Shown in pieces: positions 12,712 to 19,572 of a stretch of 19,572 nucleotides of DNA. Positions within the stretch are counted from its first letter, which is position 1; the number at the start of each line of letters is the position of its first letter. Where the stretch lies: positions 1 to 19,572 of the forward strand of contig BNVH01000070.1 of assembly GCA_025997955.1 (NCBI GenBank), read 5' to 3'. Under the pieces are notes generated by a model. It was not told where the DNA came from and ran no database searches. It saw nothing but the letters and a program-made list of their open reading frames with translations. The position numbers and the translations under genes are program-made. The DNA is from Synergistales bacterium. Lineage in GTDB: Bacteria; Synergistota; Synergistia; Synergistales; Aminobacteriaceae.

Positions 12712-14513
12712 TTAATTTTCAGCTCATCAAGCCTCTTGTCCTCCACGGCGCTCGGAGCGCCCGCTAAGAGGCACTGAGCTTTTTGGGTTTTGGGGAAGGC
12801 CATGACGTCTCTTATGGACTGTCCGTCGCAGAGGAACATCGCCAAGCGGTCTACTCCGATAGCCAAGCCGCCGTGCGGTGGCGTGCCGTATGAGAGGGCG
12901 TCCAAGAAGAAGCCAAAACGCTCGCGCGCCTCTTCGGGCTTTATGCCAAGACAGGCGAAAGCCTTGGCCTGCACCTGCGGGTCGTGGATACGTATTGAGC
13001 CCCCGCCGATTTCGCTGCCGTTCAACACGATATCGTAAGCGCGGGCAGCGACGCTGCCGGGGTTGGTCTCCATTTGGGGCAGCTGCTCCAAGACGGGGGA
13101 CGTGAACGGGTGGTGAACCGCGCCCCAGCGTTTTTCCTCCTCGTCCCACTCGAATAGCGGAAAGCGGACTACCCACAAAAATCTCCATCTGTTATCGGGG
13201 CTCTCGTCACGCTTGCAAAGCTCAAGGCGCAGCGTGCCGAGAATGTTGCAAGCCTTTAGGCGCGACGGGTGAGCCAGGACAAAAAGCGCGTCGCCATCGT
13301 TTATGCCGGCTATCTCTTTGAGTTTTGCCTGTTCGTCCGTATTCATAAATTTTGCGAGAGGCCCTTTCAACTCTCCGTCTTTTATCTGAAACGCCGCAAG
13401 GCCTGCCGCGCCCATTTTTTTGGCTCGCTCTTCTATATCGGTCAATTCTTTGCGAGAGAGCGCCGCGCCACCCGCTACGGGGAGAGCGCGCACAACGCCG
13501 CCGCCTTCTAAAGTCTTGCGGAACGGCTCAAACGAGCCGTTTTCAAAAACCGGCGCTAAGTTTACGAGCTTTGTTGGGAAGCGCAAGTCCGGCTTGTCGC
13601 TTCCGTACGTGTCCATAGCGTCCCAATAGTCCATGCGAAAGAAGGGCGTTTCGAGGTCTACGTCCAATATCACTTTGAAAAGCCCTTTCATATAGCCCTC
13701 TATGAGTCGCATAACATCGTCCTCTACGACGTAGCTCATTTCTATGTCTATCTGAGTAAACTCCGGCTGCCTGTCGGCTCGGAGGTCTTCGTCGCGGAAG
13801 CACTTCACTATTTGATAATATCGGTCGAACCCGCTGACCATTAAAATCTGCTTGAACAGTTGCGGCGACTGGGGAAGGGCGTAGAACTCGCCGGCGTTCA
13901 CGCGGCTTGGCACGAGGTAGTCGCGCGCGCCCTCAGGCGTGGCCTTGGTCAGCACTGGCGTCTCTATCTCAACGAACGAATTGGCGTCGAAGTAGTTTCG
14001 CGTGAAAGAGTAGAGTTTGCCGCGCGTCCTTAGGTTGTTCTGCATACGCTCGCGGCGTAGATCAAGATAGCGATACGTCAGGCGCAGGTTTTCGTCGACT
14101 TTGTCCGTGCCTTCGCCAATTTCAAACGGGAGTGGATTGGAGGGGGAGAGCAACAGAAAATCCGACGCCACGATTTCTATGAAACCCGTGGCAAGAGAAA
14201 AGTTGTCGGTGCCCTCCGGGCGCTTCGTGACGCGACCGCGCGCCGATATGCAATACTCGCTCCTCAAGTCTCCCGCTCTGTCATGCACCGCGCCGGCTTC
14301 GGGGTTGAACACAATTTGGACAGGCCCCGTATAGTCCCAAAGCTCTATAAAAATTATCCCGCCCAAGTCCCGCCTGCGCCTCACCCAGCCGTTGACGCAA
14401 ATTTCTTTGCCTATCATGTCTTCTCTTATGCTGCCGCATAGGTGTGACCGCTGCCAATATTCGTTGAAAAACTCAGGTCTAAGGGATTCGTTAGTGTCGA
14501 TAGTGCTACCCAT
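12690..14513 (-). CDS. aspS: Aspartyl-tRNA synthetase
   Basis: AspRS charges tRNA-Asp with aspartate in the cytosol. The 607-residue protein is the bacterial type. It has an N-terminal OB fold (NGWVRRRRDLGGIIFIELWD, 41-60), a class II catalytic core with YRYLDLRRERM and motif 2 FRDEDLRADRQPEFTQID, a GAD insertion domain in the middle, and motif 3 GLAIGVDRLAM near the C-terminus. Leu50, after RRRD, matches the residue of discriminating AspRSs (non-discriminating bacterial forms have His), so this enzyme probably charges only tRNA-Asp; this is inference. The N-terminus is roughly 16-20 residues longer than usual. A GGAGG site lies 10 bases before the ATG, and a promoter is visible upstream. It overlaps rsmI by 22 bases. 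Confidence 0.97.
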   Translation of the reverse strand: MGSTIDTNESLRPEFFNEYWQRSHLCGSIREDMIGKEICVNGWVRRRRDLGGIIFIELWDYTGPVQIVFNPEAGAVHDRAGDLRSEYCISARGRVTKRPEGTDNFSLATGFIEIVASDFLLLSPSNPLPFEIGEGTDKVDENLRLTYRYLDLRRERMQNNLRTRGKLYSFTRNYFDANSFVEIETPVLTKATPEGARDYLVPSRVNAGEFYALPQSPQLFKQILMVSGFDRYYQIVKCFRDEDLRADRQPEFTQIDIEMSYVVEDDVMRLIEGYMKGLFKVILDVDLETPFFRMDYWDAMDTYGSDKPDLRFPTKLVNLAPVFENGSFEPFRKTLEGGGVVRALPVAGGAALSRKELTDIEERAKKMGAAGLAAFQIKDGELKGPLAKFMNTDEQAKLKEIAGINDGDALFVLAHPSRLKACNILGTLRLELCKRDESPDNRWRFLWVVRFPLFEWDEEEKRWGAVHHPFTSPVLEQLPQMETNPGSVAARAYDIVLNGSEIGGGSIRIHDPQVQAKAFACLGIKPEEARERFGFFLDALSYGTPPHGGLAIGVDRLAMFLCDGQSIRDVMAFPKTQKAQCLLAGAPSAVEDKRLDELKIKCVPAED

Positions 14514-14556
14514 AAAAAACGCGCCTCCGTTTGGTTGTTTATTTAATTTTTATTTT

Positions 14557-14585
14557 ATCATACGCAAAAACGCGGGGATTGATAA
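14557..14585 (-). promoter_or_regulatory. Promoter of aspS-rsmI
   Basis: On the minus strand, TTATCA (14580-14585), a 17-base spacer and TATGAT (14557-14562) form a plausible sigma-70 promoter about 40-45 bases before the aspS start. The aspS and cstA promoters face away from each other in a 265-base intergenic region with nothing else recognisable. Confidence 0.55.
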
Positions 14586-14679
14586 TTTTACCTTGAGTAA
14601 AACCCTTAGAACACAGTTTCATAAAATCCGCGCGCTCATCGCGGCCTGTGAATTTTTTTGGAATTTTCTTGTGATTGGA

Positions 14680-14709
14680 TTGGTATATTTGCATATTTTT
14701 GTATATACT
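14680..14709 (+). promoter_or_regulatory. Candidate promoter of cstA
   Basis: TTGGTA (14680-14685), an 18-base AT-rich spacer and TATACT (14704-14709) lie about 70 bases before the cstA ATG. Other AT-rich hexamers overlap, so the exact placement is uncertain. Confidence 0.45.
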
Positions 14710-14778
14710 TAAAAGGTGCGTTAAAAGTCCGGAGGACGTATAGTTGCGTAAGTGAATTAAACTCAGGGAGGTTTGCAA

Positions 14779-16290
14779 ATGAACACGTTTATAATTGGTT
14801 TGGTTATTCTGATTGTGGGCGGCGCGATTTACGGCAAGATTTGCGCGAATGTTTTCGGGCCGGACGACCGCAAGACGCCGGCTTTCACCAAGGCGGACGG
14901 CGTCGACTTCGTCGAGATGCCGACATGGAGAAACACCCTTATCAACTTGCTGAACATCGCGGGGACCGGCCCCGTGCTCGGGCCGATTCAGGGAATCTTG
15001 TTTGGGCCCATAGCGTTCATCCTCATTCCTGTGGGGTGCGTGCTGGGCGGCGCTATGCACGACTACTTCTCAGGAATGATGGCGATGCGCAACGAGGGGG
15101 CGCAGATGCCAGCGCTCGTCAAAAAGTACTCCGGCAAAACCGTGAACGGCATTTATCAGGTGTTTGTGTGCTTGCTGATGTTGTTGGTGGGAGCGGTGTT
15201 CACAACCACCCCCGGTGACCTCGCCGCAACGGAGGTCTTCAGGTTTATAGGAGTGACAGACCCCAAAGCATGGGAATGGGGTTCAACGGTCATATGGGGC
15301 ATATACGCTGTCATATTCGCTTATTATATAATAGCCGTTTTATTCCCCATCGACGCGATAATCGGCAAAATTTACCCCATATTCGGATTCATTCTGCTGC
15401 TGTCGGCGGTTGGTCTGTTCATCGGCCTGTTTACGGGACATTATCCGCTTACCGAGCTTTCCTGGGAGAACTGGAAGGGTGTTCATCCTAGCGGACTCCA
15501 CCTCATCCCGATATTCTTTATCACCGTGGCCTGCGGCATCGTGTCCGGGTTCCACTCAACTCAGACCGCTATAATATCCCGTACCGTCGGCCATGAGAAG
15601 CAGGGGAGCATGACGTTCTACTATACGATGATCCTTGAGGGGTTCATCGCTATGGTTTGGGCGGCGGCGGCTATGGGCGCCCTCAACAAGGGCATCGCCG
15701 CCGGCGGCGCCACACCCACACCGGCTCCCGCTGTTGTCAGCGTCGTCGCCTACGACATGCTGGGTACAATCGGCGGAATCCTCGCCATTCTGGGCGTCAT
15801 AGTGCTGCCCATCACATCCGGCGACACCGCGCTGCGCTCCCTGCGCCTGATGGTGGCCGACGCTGTCGGCTACGACCAGAAGCCTATGTCAAACCGCCTT
15901 ATGCTCTCCATAGTTATCTTTGCGCTTACTTTCGGCATTCTCTACTGGTCAAAGACCGACGCCAACGGATTCAGCATTCTGTGGAGATACTTCGCGTGGA
16001 GCAACCAGATGATCGCTATTTTCGCCTTCGCTATTATCGCCATCTATCTATATGGCAGAGGTTACACGACAGCGCCGTACATGTCGCTGCTTCCCGGTAT
16101 GTGGTATGCCTTCATCACTTCCTCTTTTATTTGCAACGCCAATATTGGCTTCGGCCTGCCGATGGACACAGCCTACGGCATCGGCGCGGTGTTTGCTCTT
16201 GTTTACGCTTTCCTTATCTACAAGACGGGCAAGGCGCTGAACGCGTCCCGCCTGGCCGGAGCGCTGATCGAGCCCGAACCCAAACATTAG
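14779..16290 (+). CDS. cstA: CstA-family transporter (carbon starvation protein A, short form)
   Basis: CstA proteins are inner-membrane transporters, first described for peptides and also implicated in pyruvate uptake. This 503-residue member is of the shorter type and is strongly hydrophobic throughout, with roughly 13-15 membrane segments. Recognisable family parts are GKICANVFGPDDRKTPA (19-37), NIAGTGPVLGPIQGILFGPIA (59-79), GGAMHDYFSGMMAMRNEG, FFITVACGIVSGFHSTQTA, GDTALRSLRLMVAD, and WRYFAWSNQMIAIFAF. The substrate cannot be told from sequence. The ATG at 14779 has an AGGGAGG site eight bases upstream; a TTG two codons earlier is less likely. It is a single-gene unit with its own promoter and a strong terminator. 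Confidence 0.9.
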   Translation: MNTFIIGLVILIVGGAIYGKICANVFGPDDRKTPAFTKADGVDFVEMPTWRNTLINLLNIAGTGPVLGPIQGILFGPIAFILIPVGCVLGGAMHDYFSGMMAMRNEGAQMPALVKKYSGKTVNGIYQVFVCLLMLLVGAVFTTTPGDLAATEVFRFIGVTDPKAWEWGSTVIWGIYAVIFAYYIIAVLFPIDAIIGKIYPIFGFILLLSAVGLFIGLFTGHYPLTELSWENWKGVHPSGLHLIPIFFITVACGIVSGFHSTQTAIISRTVGHEKQGSMTFYYTMILEGFIAMVWAAAAMGALNKGIAAGGATPTPAPAVVSVVAYDMLGTIGGILAILGVIVLPITSGDTALRSLRLMVADAVGYDQKPMSNRLMLSIVIFALTFGILYWSKTDANGFSILWRYFAWSNQMIAIFAFAIIAIYLYGRGYTTAPYMSLLPGMWYAFITSSFICNANIGFGLPMDTAYGIGAVFALVYAFLIYKTGKALNASRLAGALIEPEPKH

Positions 16291-16307
16291 GCCATTGGGC
16301 TAACTGC

Positions 16308-16352
16308 TTTGCAATCCTCTGTGTTACCCTCCGGAAGAGAGAGGACTGCAAA
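16308..16352 (+). other. Hairpin after cstA containing a tRNA-Cys anticodon-arm match
   Basis: TTTGCAATCCTCT (16308-16320) pairs with AGAGGACTGCAAA (16340-16352) with one mismatch, forming a 12-13 bp stem around a 19-base loop. The 16 bases AGAGGACTGCAAATCC (16340-16355) are identical to the anticodon arm of the tRNA-Cys gene at 19122-19195. It lies in the 3' untranslated part of cstA, just before the terminator. Confidence 0.6.
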
Positions 16353-16362
16353 TCCCTAAAAT

Positions 16363-16401
16363 AAAAATCGCGCCCCATTTGTTTTGGGGGCGCGATTTTT
16401 T
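16363..16401 (+). terminator. Rho-independent terminator of cstA
   Basis: AAAAATCGCGCCCC (16363-16376) pairs perfectly with GGGGCGCGATTTTT (16387-16400) around a 10-base loop, and the 3' arm runs into a T tract. It is the strongest terminator in the window and may also act on the minus strand. A TATAAT (16406-16411) lies immediately after it and could be the -10 of the next gene, though no good -35 is visible. Confidence 0.92.
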
Positions 16402-16519
16402 GGTATATAATGTAAAAATAAATTGTGAATAAACAAAGCAAATAAATAGTAAAGGTGTTCTTAAGGATCTTTTGAATAACTTGACTTGGCCTGAGTTTAC
16501 TTGATTTGAGGTGTTCTAA

Positions 16520-17758
16520 ATGAAACAAATGACTTGGAATGTAGCCCTCGACGAACTTTTGAGCGTAGAGGGCATTGTGGCCGAGGATATATTGTCAAAA
16601 AACGGCCCGGTGCTTTTGCCGGCCGGAGTCAGTTTGAGCGCTCTGAGAGAGGCCGAGCCTGAGATTGTTGCGCTTCTCGCGAAGCATCATATTACTCATG
16701 TCAGAGTCAGAAGCGTACCAGACATAACGGCCGGGGAGTTCAGGACGGCTTTGCGAAAGCTCGTCCCAGCCGTGAACGAACTGAACCCTATGTTGACACA
16801 GCTCGCGGTCAGTCAGCTTGGCGCCATATACCAGAGCATAGAAGACCGCAGAACCAGAGAACGCGGCATAAAAACCATGCTTGCCATAGCCTCACGGCTT
16901 CCGAGGGAGATTCGCAAAACGTCTTCCATAACGCTTTCAATGGTCGACTCAAATGAAAGAGAGGGCGAGCGGGATTATATCCACGCCGTTAATACGGCGC
17001 TTTTGGCCGGCTATATAGCCCAGAGGGTTTTTCCTATATGGCCGGCGTTTGTGGAATCTTGCGTCATGGGCGGATTTTTCCACGACATAGGCAAGGCTTT
17101 TATGGCGGAATTGCCCTCGGCTGCCTCTTCGCAACCCTCGCAACCCTCGCAGCCTCGCCGGAACAAGAACGTCTTGCCGGGCGAGGCCAAGATTTACAAT
17201 TTGCACACCTTGCTTGGGGAGGCTCTTCTACGAGACGTTGGCGTAAATGACGCTTATATCCTGAGCGCCGTCCGCTCGCATCACGAAAAATGGAACGGAC
17301 AGGGCTCGCCCGACCGGCTCAGCGGAGAAAACATCCCTGTCGCCGGACGCATTGTAGCTGTGGCAAACGCGTTTGAAAATCTGACGAGCAGCCTCCTGAT
17401 TGACGATCCCCGCCGCGCTAACAAGGCCATCTCCACCATGATCTCTCTTACAAATTCCGATTTTGACAGACGGATAGTCGGAGCGCTTCTCGCGTCGATA
17501 GGGCTCTATCCGCCGGGCGCCGTGGTGCTTCTTTCGGACGGAAGAATAGGGATTGTGCTCGAGACGAAAGAGCATAATCTGCTTTGCCCGCGCGTGTTGG
17601 TGTGCTTAGACAAAAACAACCGCCGTGTCACGCCGTTTGAGACATTGAACATCAATAAAGAAGGGACTGTCTATATCAAAGAAGCTATAGACGATTTCGG
17701 CAAGCGCAAACAGGAGCAGGAGCAGTTGAGCGGCGAAGCGGTTGAGAAGGTTGATTAG
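16520..17758 (+). CDS. HD-GYP-type domain protein with altered GYP motif
   Basis: HD-GYP proteins hydrolyse cyclic di-GMP through a bi- or trinuclear metal site. This 412-residue protein has an uncharacterised N-terminal ~110 residues and an HD-GYP-like domain: H155, HD pair H188-D189 (GGFFHDIGKAF), H229 (HTLLGEALL) and HHE (254-256). The signature Gly-Tyr-Pro is Gly-Ser-Pro (262-264), and the usual Asp after RIVAVA is Asn283 (VANAF). It may therefore have altered or lost activity. Between HDIGK and H229 lies a low-complexity SQPSQPSQP coded by a 9-base tandem repeat. A C-terminal small beta-rich part (about 331-385) and a charged tail follow. ATG 16520 has a GAGGTG site. The downstream rarA overlaps its end by 17 bases. 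Confidence 0.82.
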   Translation: MKQMTWNVALDELLSVEGIVAEDILSKNGPVLLPAGVSLSALREAEPEIVALLAKHHITHVRVRSVPDITAGEFRTALRKLVPAVNELNPMLTQLAVSQLGAIYQSIEDRRTRERGIKTMLAIASRLPREIRKTSSITLSMVDSNEREGERDYIHAVNTALLAGYIAQRVFPIWPAFVESCVMGGFFHDIGKAFMAELPSAASSQPSQPSQPRRNKNVLPGEAKIYNLHTLLGEALLRDVGVNDAYILSAVRSHHEKWNGQGSPDRLSGENIPVAGRIVAVANAFENLTSSLLIDDPRRANKAISTMISLTNSDFDRRIVGALLASIGLYPPGAVVLLSDGRIGIVLETKEHNLLCPRVLVCLDKNNRRVTPFETLNINKEGTVYIKEAIDDFGKRKQEQEQLSGEAVEKVD

Positions 17759-19004
17759 CGACACGCCCTTAGCCGAAAGAATGAGAGCCCGCACATTAGA
17801 CGAATACTGCGGGCAAAGGCACTTGATGGACAGGCGCGCGCCTATGCGGAGCCTTATAGATTCAGGACGCGTGCCAAGCTGTATTCTCTATGGGCCCCCT
17901 GGCGTCGGAAAAACCACTCTTGTGCGTCTTATAGCCAAACACACGGGGCGCAGCTTGATAGAGATAAACGCCGTCACGGCTAAAGTGGCGGAGTTACGCG
18001 CGCTCGTGGAGGAGGCGAAGCGGCTCAAAACCCTTGGCGGCGGAGTGTCGGCCTTGGCTTTTGTGGACGAGCTTTATCACTTCAACAGTTCTCAGCAGAA
18101 CGCTCTTTTGCCGTCGGTGGAAAAGGGCGATCTTATACTGATAGGCACGACGACTGAAAACCCGCGCTATGAAATAAACAAGACCCTACTTTCACGCATG
18201 GTGATATTTGACCTAAAGCCGCTTGAAGCCGCCGATCTTCTGCCGCTTTTGCGGCGCGCGCTCACCGACTCTGAACGCGGGCTTGGGAGCCTTGAGATAG
18301 AAGCGTCTGACGAAACCTTGCTTTTTATAGCCGAGTCCGCCGGAGGGGACGCGCGGCAGTCTCTGACGAGGCTTGAGGCCGCCACGTCGTTTGTGGCCGC
18401 CGTAGGTGGCGGGACTTTGACCGAGGACGCCGTGACGCGCACTGTCGGTGGGGCCAATATACGATTTGACACGCACGGTGACGATCATTATTCAATCATT
18501 TCGGGCCTTATAAAAAGCATTCGCGGTTCAGACCCTGACGCAAGCGTATATTGGCTAGCTCGCCTCTTGGCTGGGGGCGAGGATATACGTTTTATATGCC
18601 GCCGAATTATGATTTCAGCGGCCGAGGACATTGGGCTTGCTGACCCCAGCGCCATATCCGTGGCCGCGTCAGCCTGTTACGCGGCGGATATGGTAGGCTT
18701 GCCAGAGGCGCGCATAATATTGTCCGAATCCGTAATCTATTTAGCTTCAGCGCCAAAAAGTAACAGCGCTTATTTGGCCATTGACAAGGCTGACTCTGAT
18801 ATACAAAGAGGAGAACTTCAACCGGTGCCGCATCATCTCAAACCCGACGGAAGCGGCTACCTCTATCCTCACGACGACCCGCGCCATTGGCTGCCCCAGG
18901 CCTATATGGAAAACCCCAAACGATACTACTACCCTGGCGAGCTCGGATACGAGCAACATATCGGTGAACGGTTGAAAAAACTTTGGAGGAGATTTTCCTC
19001 TTGA
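17742..19004 (+). CDS. rarA: Replication-associated recombination protein A (RarA/MgsA), AAA+ ATPase
   Basis: RarA (MgsA, related to eukaryotic WRNIP1) is a clamp-loader-like AAA+ ATPase that acts at stalled replication forks. The 420-residue protein begins near the family's PLAERMRARTLDEYCGQRHL (9-28). It has Walker A GPPGVGKT (51-58), Walker B FVDE (107-110), QQNALLPSVEKG, sensor 1 GTTTENP (135-141) and the arginine-finger LLSR (R152). The C-terminal tetramerisation region contains SDPDASVYWLARLLAGGEDIRFICRR and LKPDGSGYLYPHDDP. Walker-B-adjacent LYHFN replaces the more usual IHRFN. The start is a TTG (17742 or 17751) within the preceding gene, because the conserved PLAER lies before the first ATG. 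The exact start is uncertain. Confidence 0.95.
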   Translation: MRRLISDTPLAERMRARTLDEYCGQRHLMDRRAPMRSLIDSGRVPSCILYGPPGVGKTTLVRLIAKHTGRSLIEINAVTAKVAELRALVEEAKRLKTLGGGVSALAFVDELYHFNSSQQNALLPSVEKGDLILIGTTTENPRYEINKTLLSRMVIFDLKPLEAADLLPLLRRALTDSERGLGSLEIEASDETLLFIAESAGGDARQSLTRLEAATSFVAAVGGGTLTEDAVTRTVGGANIRFDTHGDDHYSIISGLIKSIRGSDPDASVYWLARLLAGGEDIRFICRRIMISAAEDIGLADPSAISVAASACYAADMVGLPEARIILSESVIYLASAPKSNSAYLAIDKADSDIQRGELQPVPHHLKPDGSGYLYPHDDPRHWLPQAYMENPKRYYYPGELGYEQHIGERLKKLWRRFSS

Positions 19005-19029
19005 CTAATCAAGAGTGAATATGTAAAAT
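19001..19029 (+). promoter_or_regulatory. Promoter of tRNA-Cys
   Basis: TTGACT (19001-19006), a 17-base spacer and TAAAAT (19024-19029) overlap the rarA stop codon and lead into an ~85-base leader before the tRNA. It is close to the sigma-70 consensus. Confidence 0.65.
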
Positions 19030-19121
19030 TTAACATGTTGTCTGAAAAGGGAGCATGAAAAGAAAATCTGAAGAGAGAATCTTAAGAGAAATACCTTTGA
19101 TTTTTACCTTTCATTTTAAAA

Positions 19122-19195
19122 GGCGGCATAGCCAAGTGGTAAGGCAGAGGACTGCAAATCCTTTATCCCCAGTTCGAATCTGGGTGCCGCCTCCA
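19122..19195 (+). tRNA. tRNA-Cys (anticodon GCA)
   Basis: The 74-base cloverleaf folds cleanly. The acceptor is GGCGGCA with TGCCGCC, the D stem GCC/GGC, the anticodon stem GAGGA/TCCTT with loop CTGCAAA, and the T arm CCCAG-TTCGAAT-CTGGG. The discriminator base is U, as expected for tRNA-Cys, and CCA is encoded. It is flanked by its own promoter and terminator. A phage-type integrase remnant lies immediately downstream, so this tRNA is a likely integration target. Confidence 0.97.
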
Positions 19196-19227
19196 AGCAC
19201 AAAAACCGAGCGCTACCTGAAACGATA

Positions 19228-19260
19228 AAAAACCTGCTGAAAAGCGGGTTTTTCTTTTTG
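19228..19260 (+). terminator. Rho-independent terminator after tRNA-Cys
   Basis: AAAAACCTGCT (19228-19238) pairs with AGCGGGTTTTT (19243-19253) around a GAAA tetraloop, 11 pairs with one G-U, followed by CTTTTT. Its last bases are shared with the -35 box of the next promoter. Confidence 0.88.
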
Positions 19261-19286
19261 ACTATTACCCAAATTTACCGTATAAT
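19258..19286 (+). promoter_or_regulatory. Near-consensus promoter for the integrase remnant
   Basis: TTGACT (19258-19263), an exactly 17-base spacer and a perfect TATAAT (19281-19286) form one of the best promoters in the window. It would start transcription near 19293, leaving a leader of about 78 bases that contains three GTAAACA-type heptamers (19310-19316, 19321-19327, and inverted at 19346-19352). Confidence 0.75.
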
Positions 19287-19370
19287 ACCCCCCAATATAA
19301 AACATTTATGTAAACAAATGGTAAACAAAAAAATTTATCAAGTCATGTTTACATTTTGGGGTGAATGATT

Positions 19371-19466
19371 GTGCTAACTGAACTCGCAATAAAGAAACTG
19401 CAACCGAGAGAAAAGCGTTTTTTGGTATCCGACGGGCGGCATTTATATCCAATGTCAACAACTTAA
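19371..19466 (+). pseudogene. Tyrosine recombinase (integrase) N-terminal remnant
   Basis: The frame from a GTG with a well-spaced GGGGTG site reads LTELAIKKLQPREKRFLVSD then GRHLYP. This closely resembles the arm-DNA-binding start of P4-like phage integrases (LTdtaIkka.P.ekpykLsDG.GLYL). The similarity ends after the Leu-Tyr at about base 19447, and a stop comes six codons later. The sequence beyond does not continue the integrase in any frame I could follow. I infer a broken or interrupted integrase of an element inserted at tRNA-Cys. An ATG two codons upstream is too near the ribosome-binding site. A short functional peptide cannot be excluded. Confidence 0.6.
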
Positions 19467-19572
19467 GCATCAAGAACAAACCTTTCTGTTGTGGTGGTAT
19501 TTAGTCTGTCGTGGATTGGCCGGTCTGTCGACAGATCGATTGGAGCGTACAGGCGTTACCGCTCTTTTGATT

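Noticed and set aside
15657..16364. 235-codon open frame within cstA in another frame
   Set aside because: It is rich in Arg/His from an out-of-frame reading of a hydrophobic membrane protein and has no domain.
17139..17165. Three 9-base tandem repeats (GCAACCCTC-like) in the HD-GYP gene, considered as a CRISPR or regulatory repeat
   Set aside because: They are in frame, code SQP units in a low-complexity loop, and have no spacer structure.
19055..19229. Open frame from an ATG with a GGGAGC site running through the tRNA-Cys gene
   Set aside because: Most of it translates the tRNA; the composition is not protein-like and the tRNA explains the sequence.

Overview
The window is bacterial chromosome of mid GC content. 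Its left half is the end of the spc ribosomal-protein operon running into the alpha operon. The order is rplF(partial)-rplR-rpsE-rpmD-rplO-secY-adk-map-KOW protein-infA-rpmJ-rpsM-rpsK-rpoA-rplQ, with tight or overlapping junctions and GTG/TTG starts at secY and rpsK. A KOW-domain gene between map and infA, and an ECF transporter ATPase after rplQ, are typical of Bacillota and relatives. Together with the CstA transporter and general protein flavour I lean towards Synergistota or a nearby Firmicutes-like lineage, but this is inference, not a marker-based placement. rpsD, often found between rpsK and rpoA, is not there.

The first 125 bases are not genuine upstream sequence. They are a perfect reverse complement of bases 155-279 inside rplF, a fold-back of the kind made by amplification or library chimeras, so rplF should be read only from about base 121.

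After rplQ comes a single-polypeptide tandem ECF ATPase (two complete ATPase halves) with no ecfT beside it. Bases 9260-11921 are a mosaic accessory block inserted between this gene and rsmI. It holds a hicBA-like toxin-antitoxin pair, a divergently oriented PIN toxin/antitoxin pair and a class I SAM methyltransferase with an N-terminal zinc knuckle. The modules are separated by duplicated fragments of the two flanking genes: the 3' end of the ECF ATPase occurs three times, the 3' end of rsmI twice (69/69 identical), and a scar of a second hicA lies just before rsmI. This looks like a turnover hotspot built by tandem duplication or by joining alternative alleles of one locus. It is the most interesting part of the window.

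The right part has aspS-rsmI on the minus strand (overlapping genes with a recognisable promoter). Then, on the plus strand, come cstA with a strong terminator, an HD-GYP-type signalling protein with altered motif residues, rarA, and a tRNA-Cys(GCA) with its own promoter and terminator. Immediately after the tRNA, a near-consensus promoter drives a broken tyrosine-recombinase (integrase) N-terminus, so the tRNA-Cys appears to be an integration site. The last ~100 bases are unexplained. No gene-free stretch exceeds about 300 bases.
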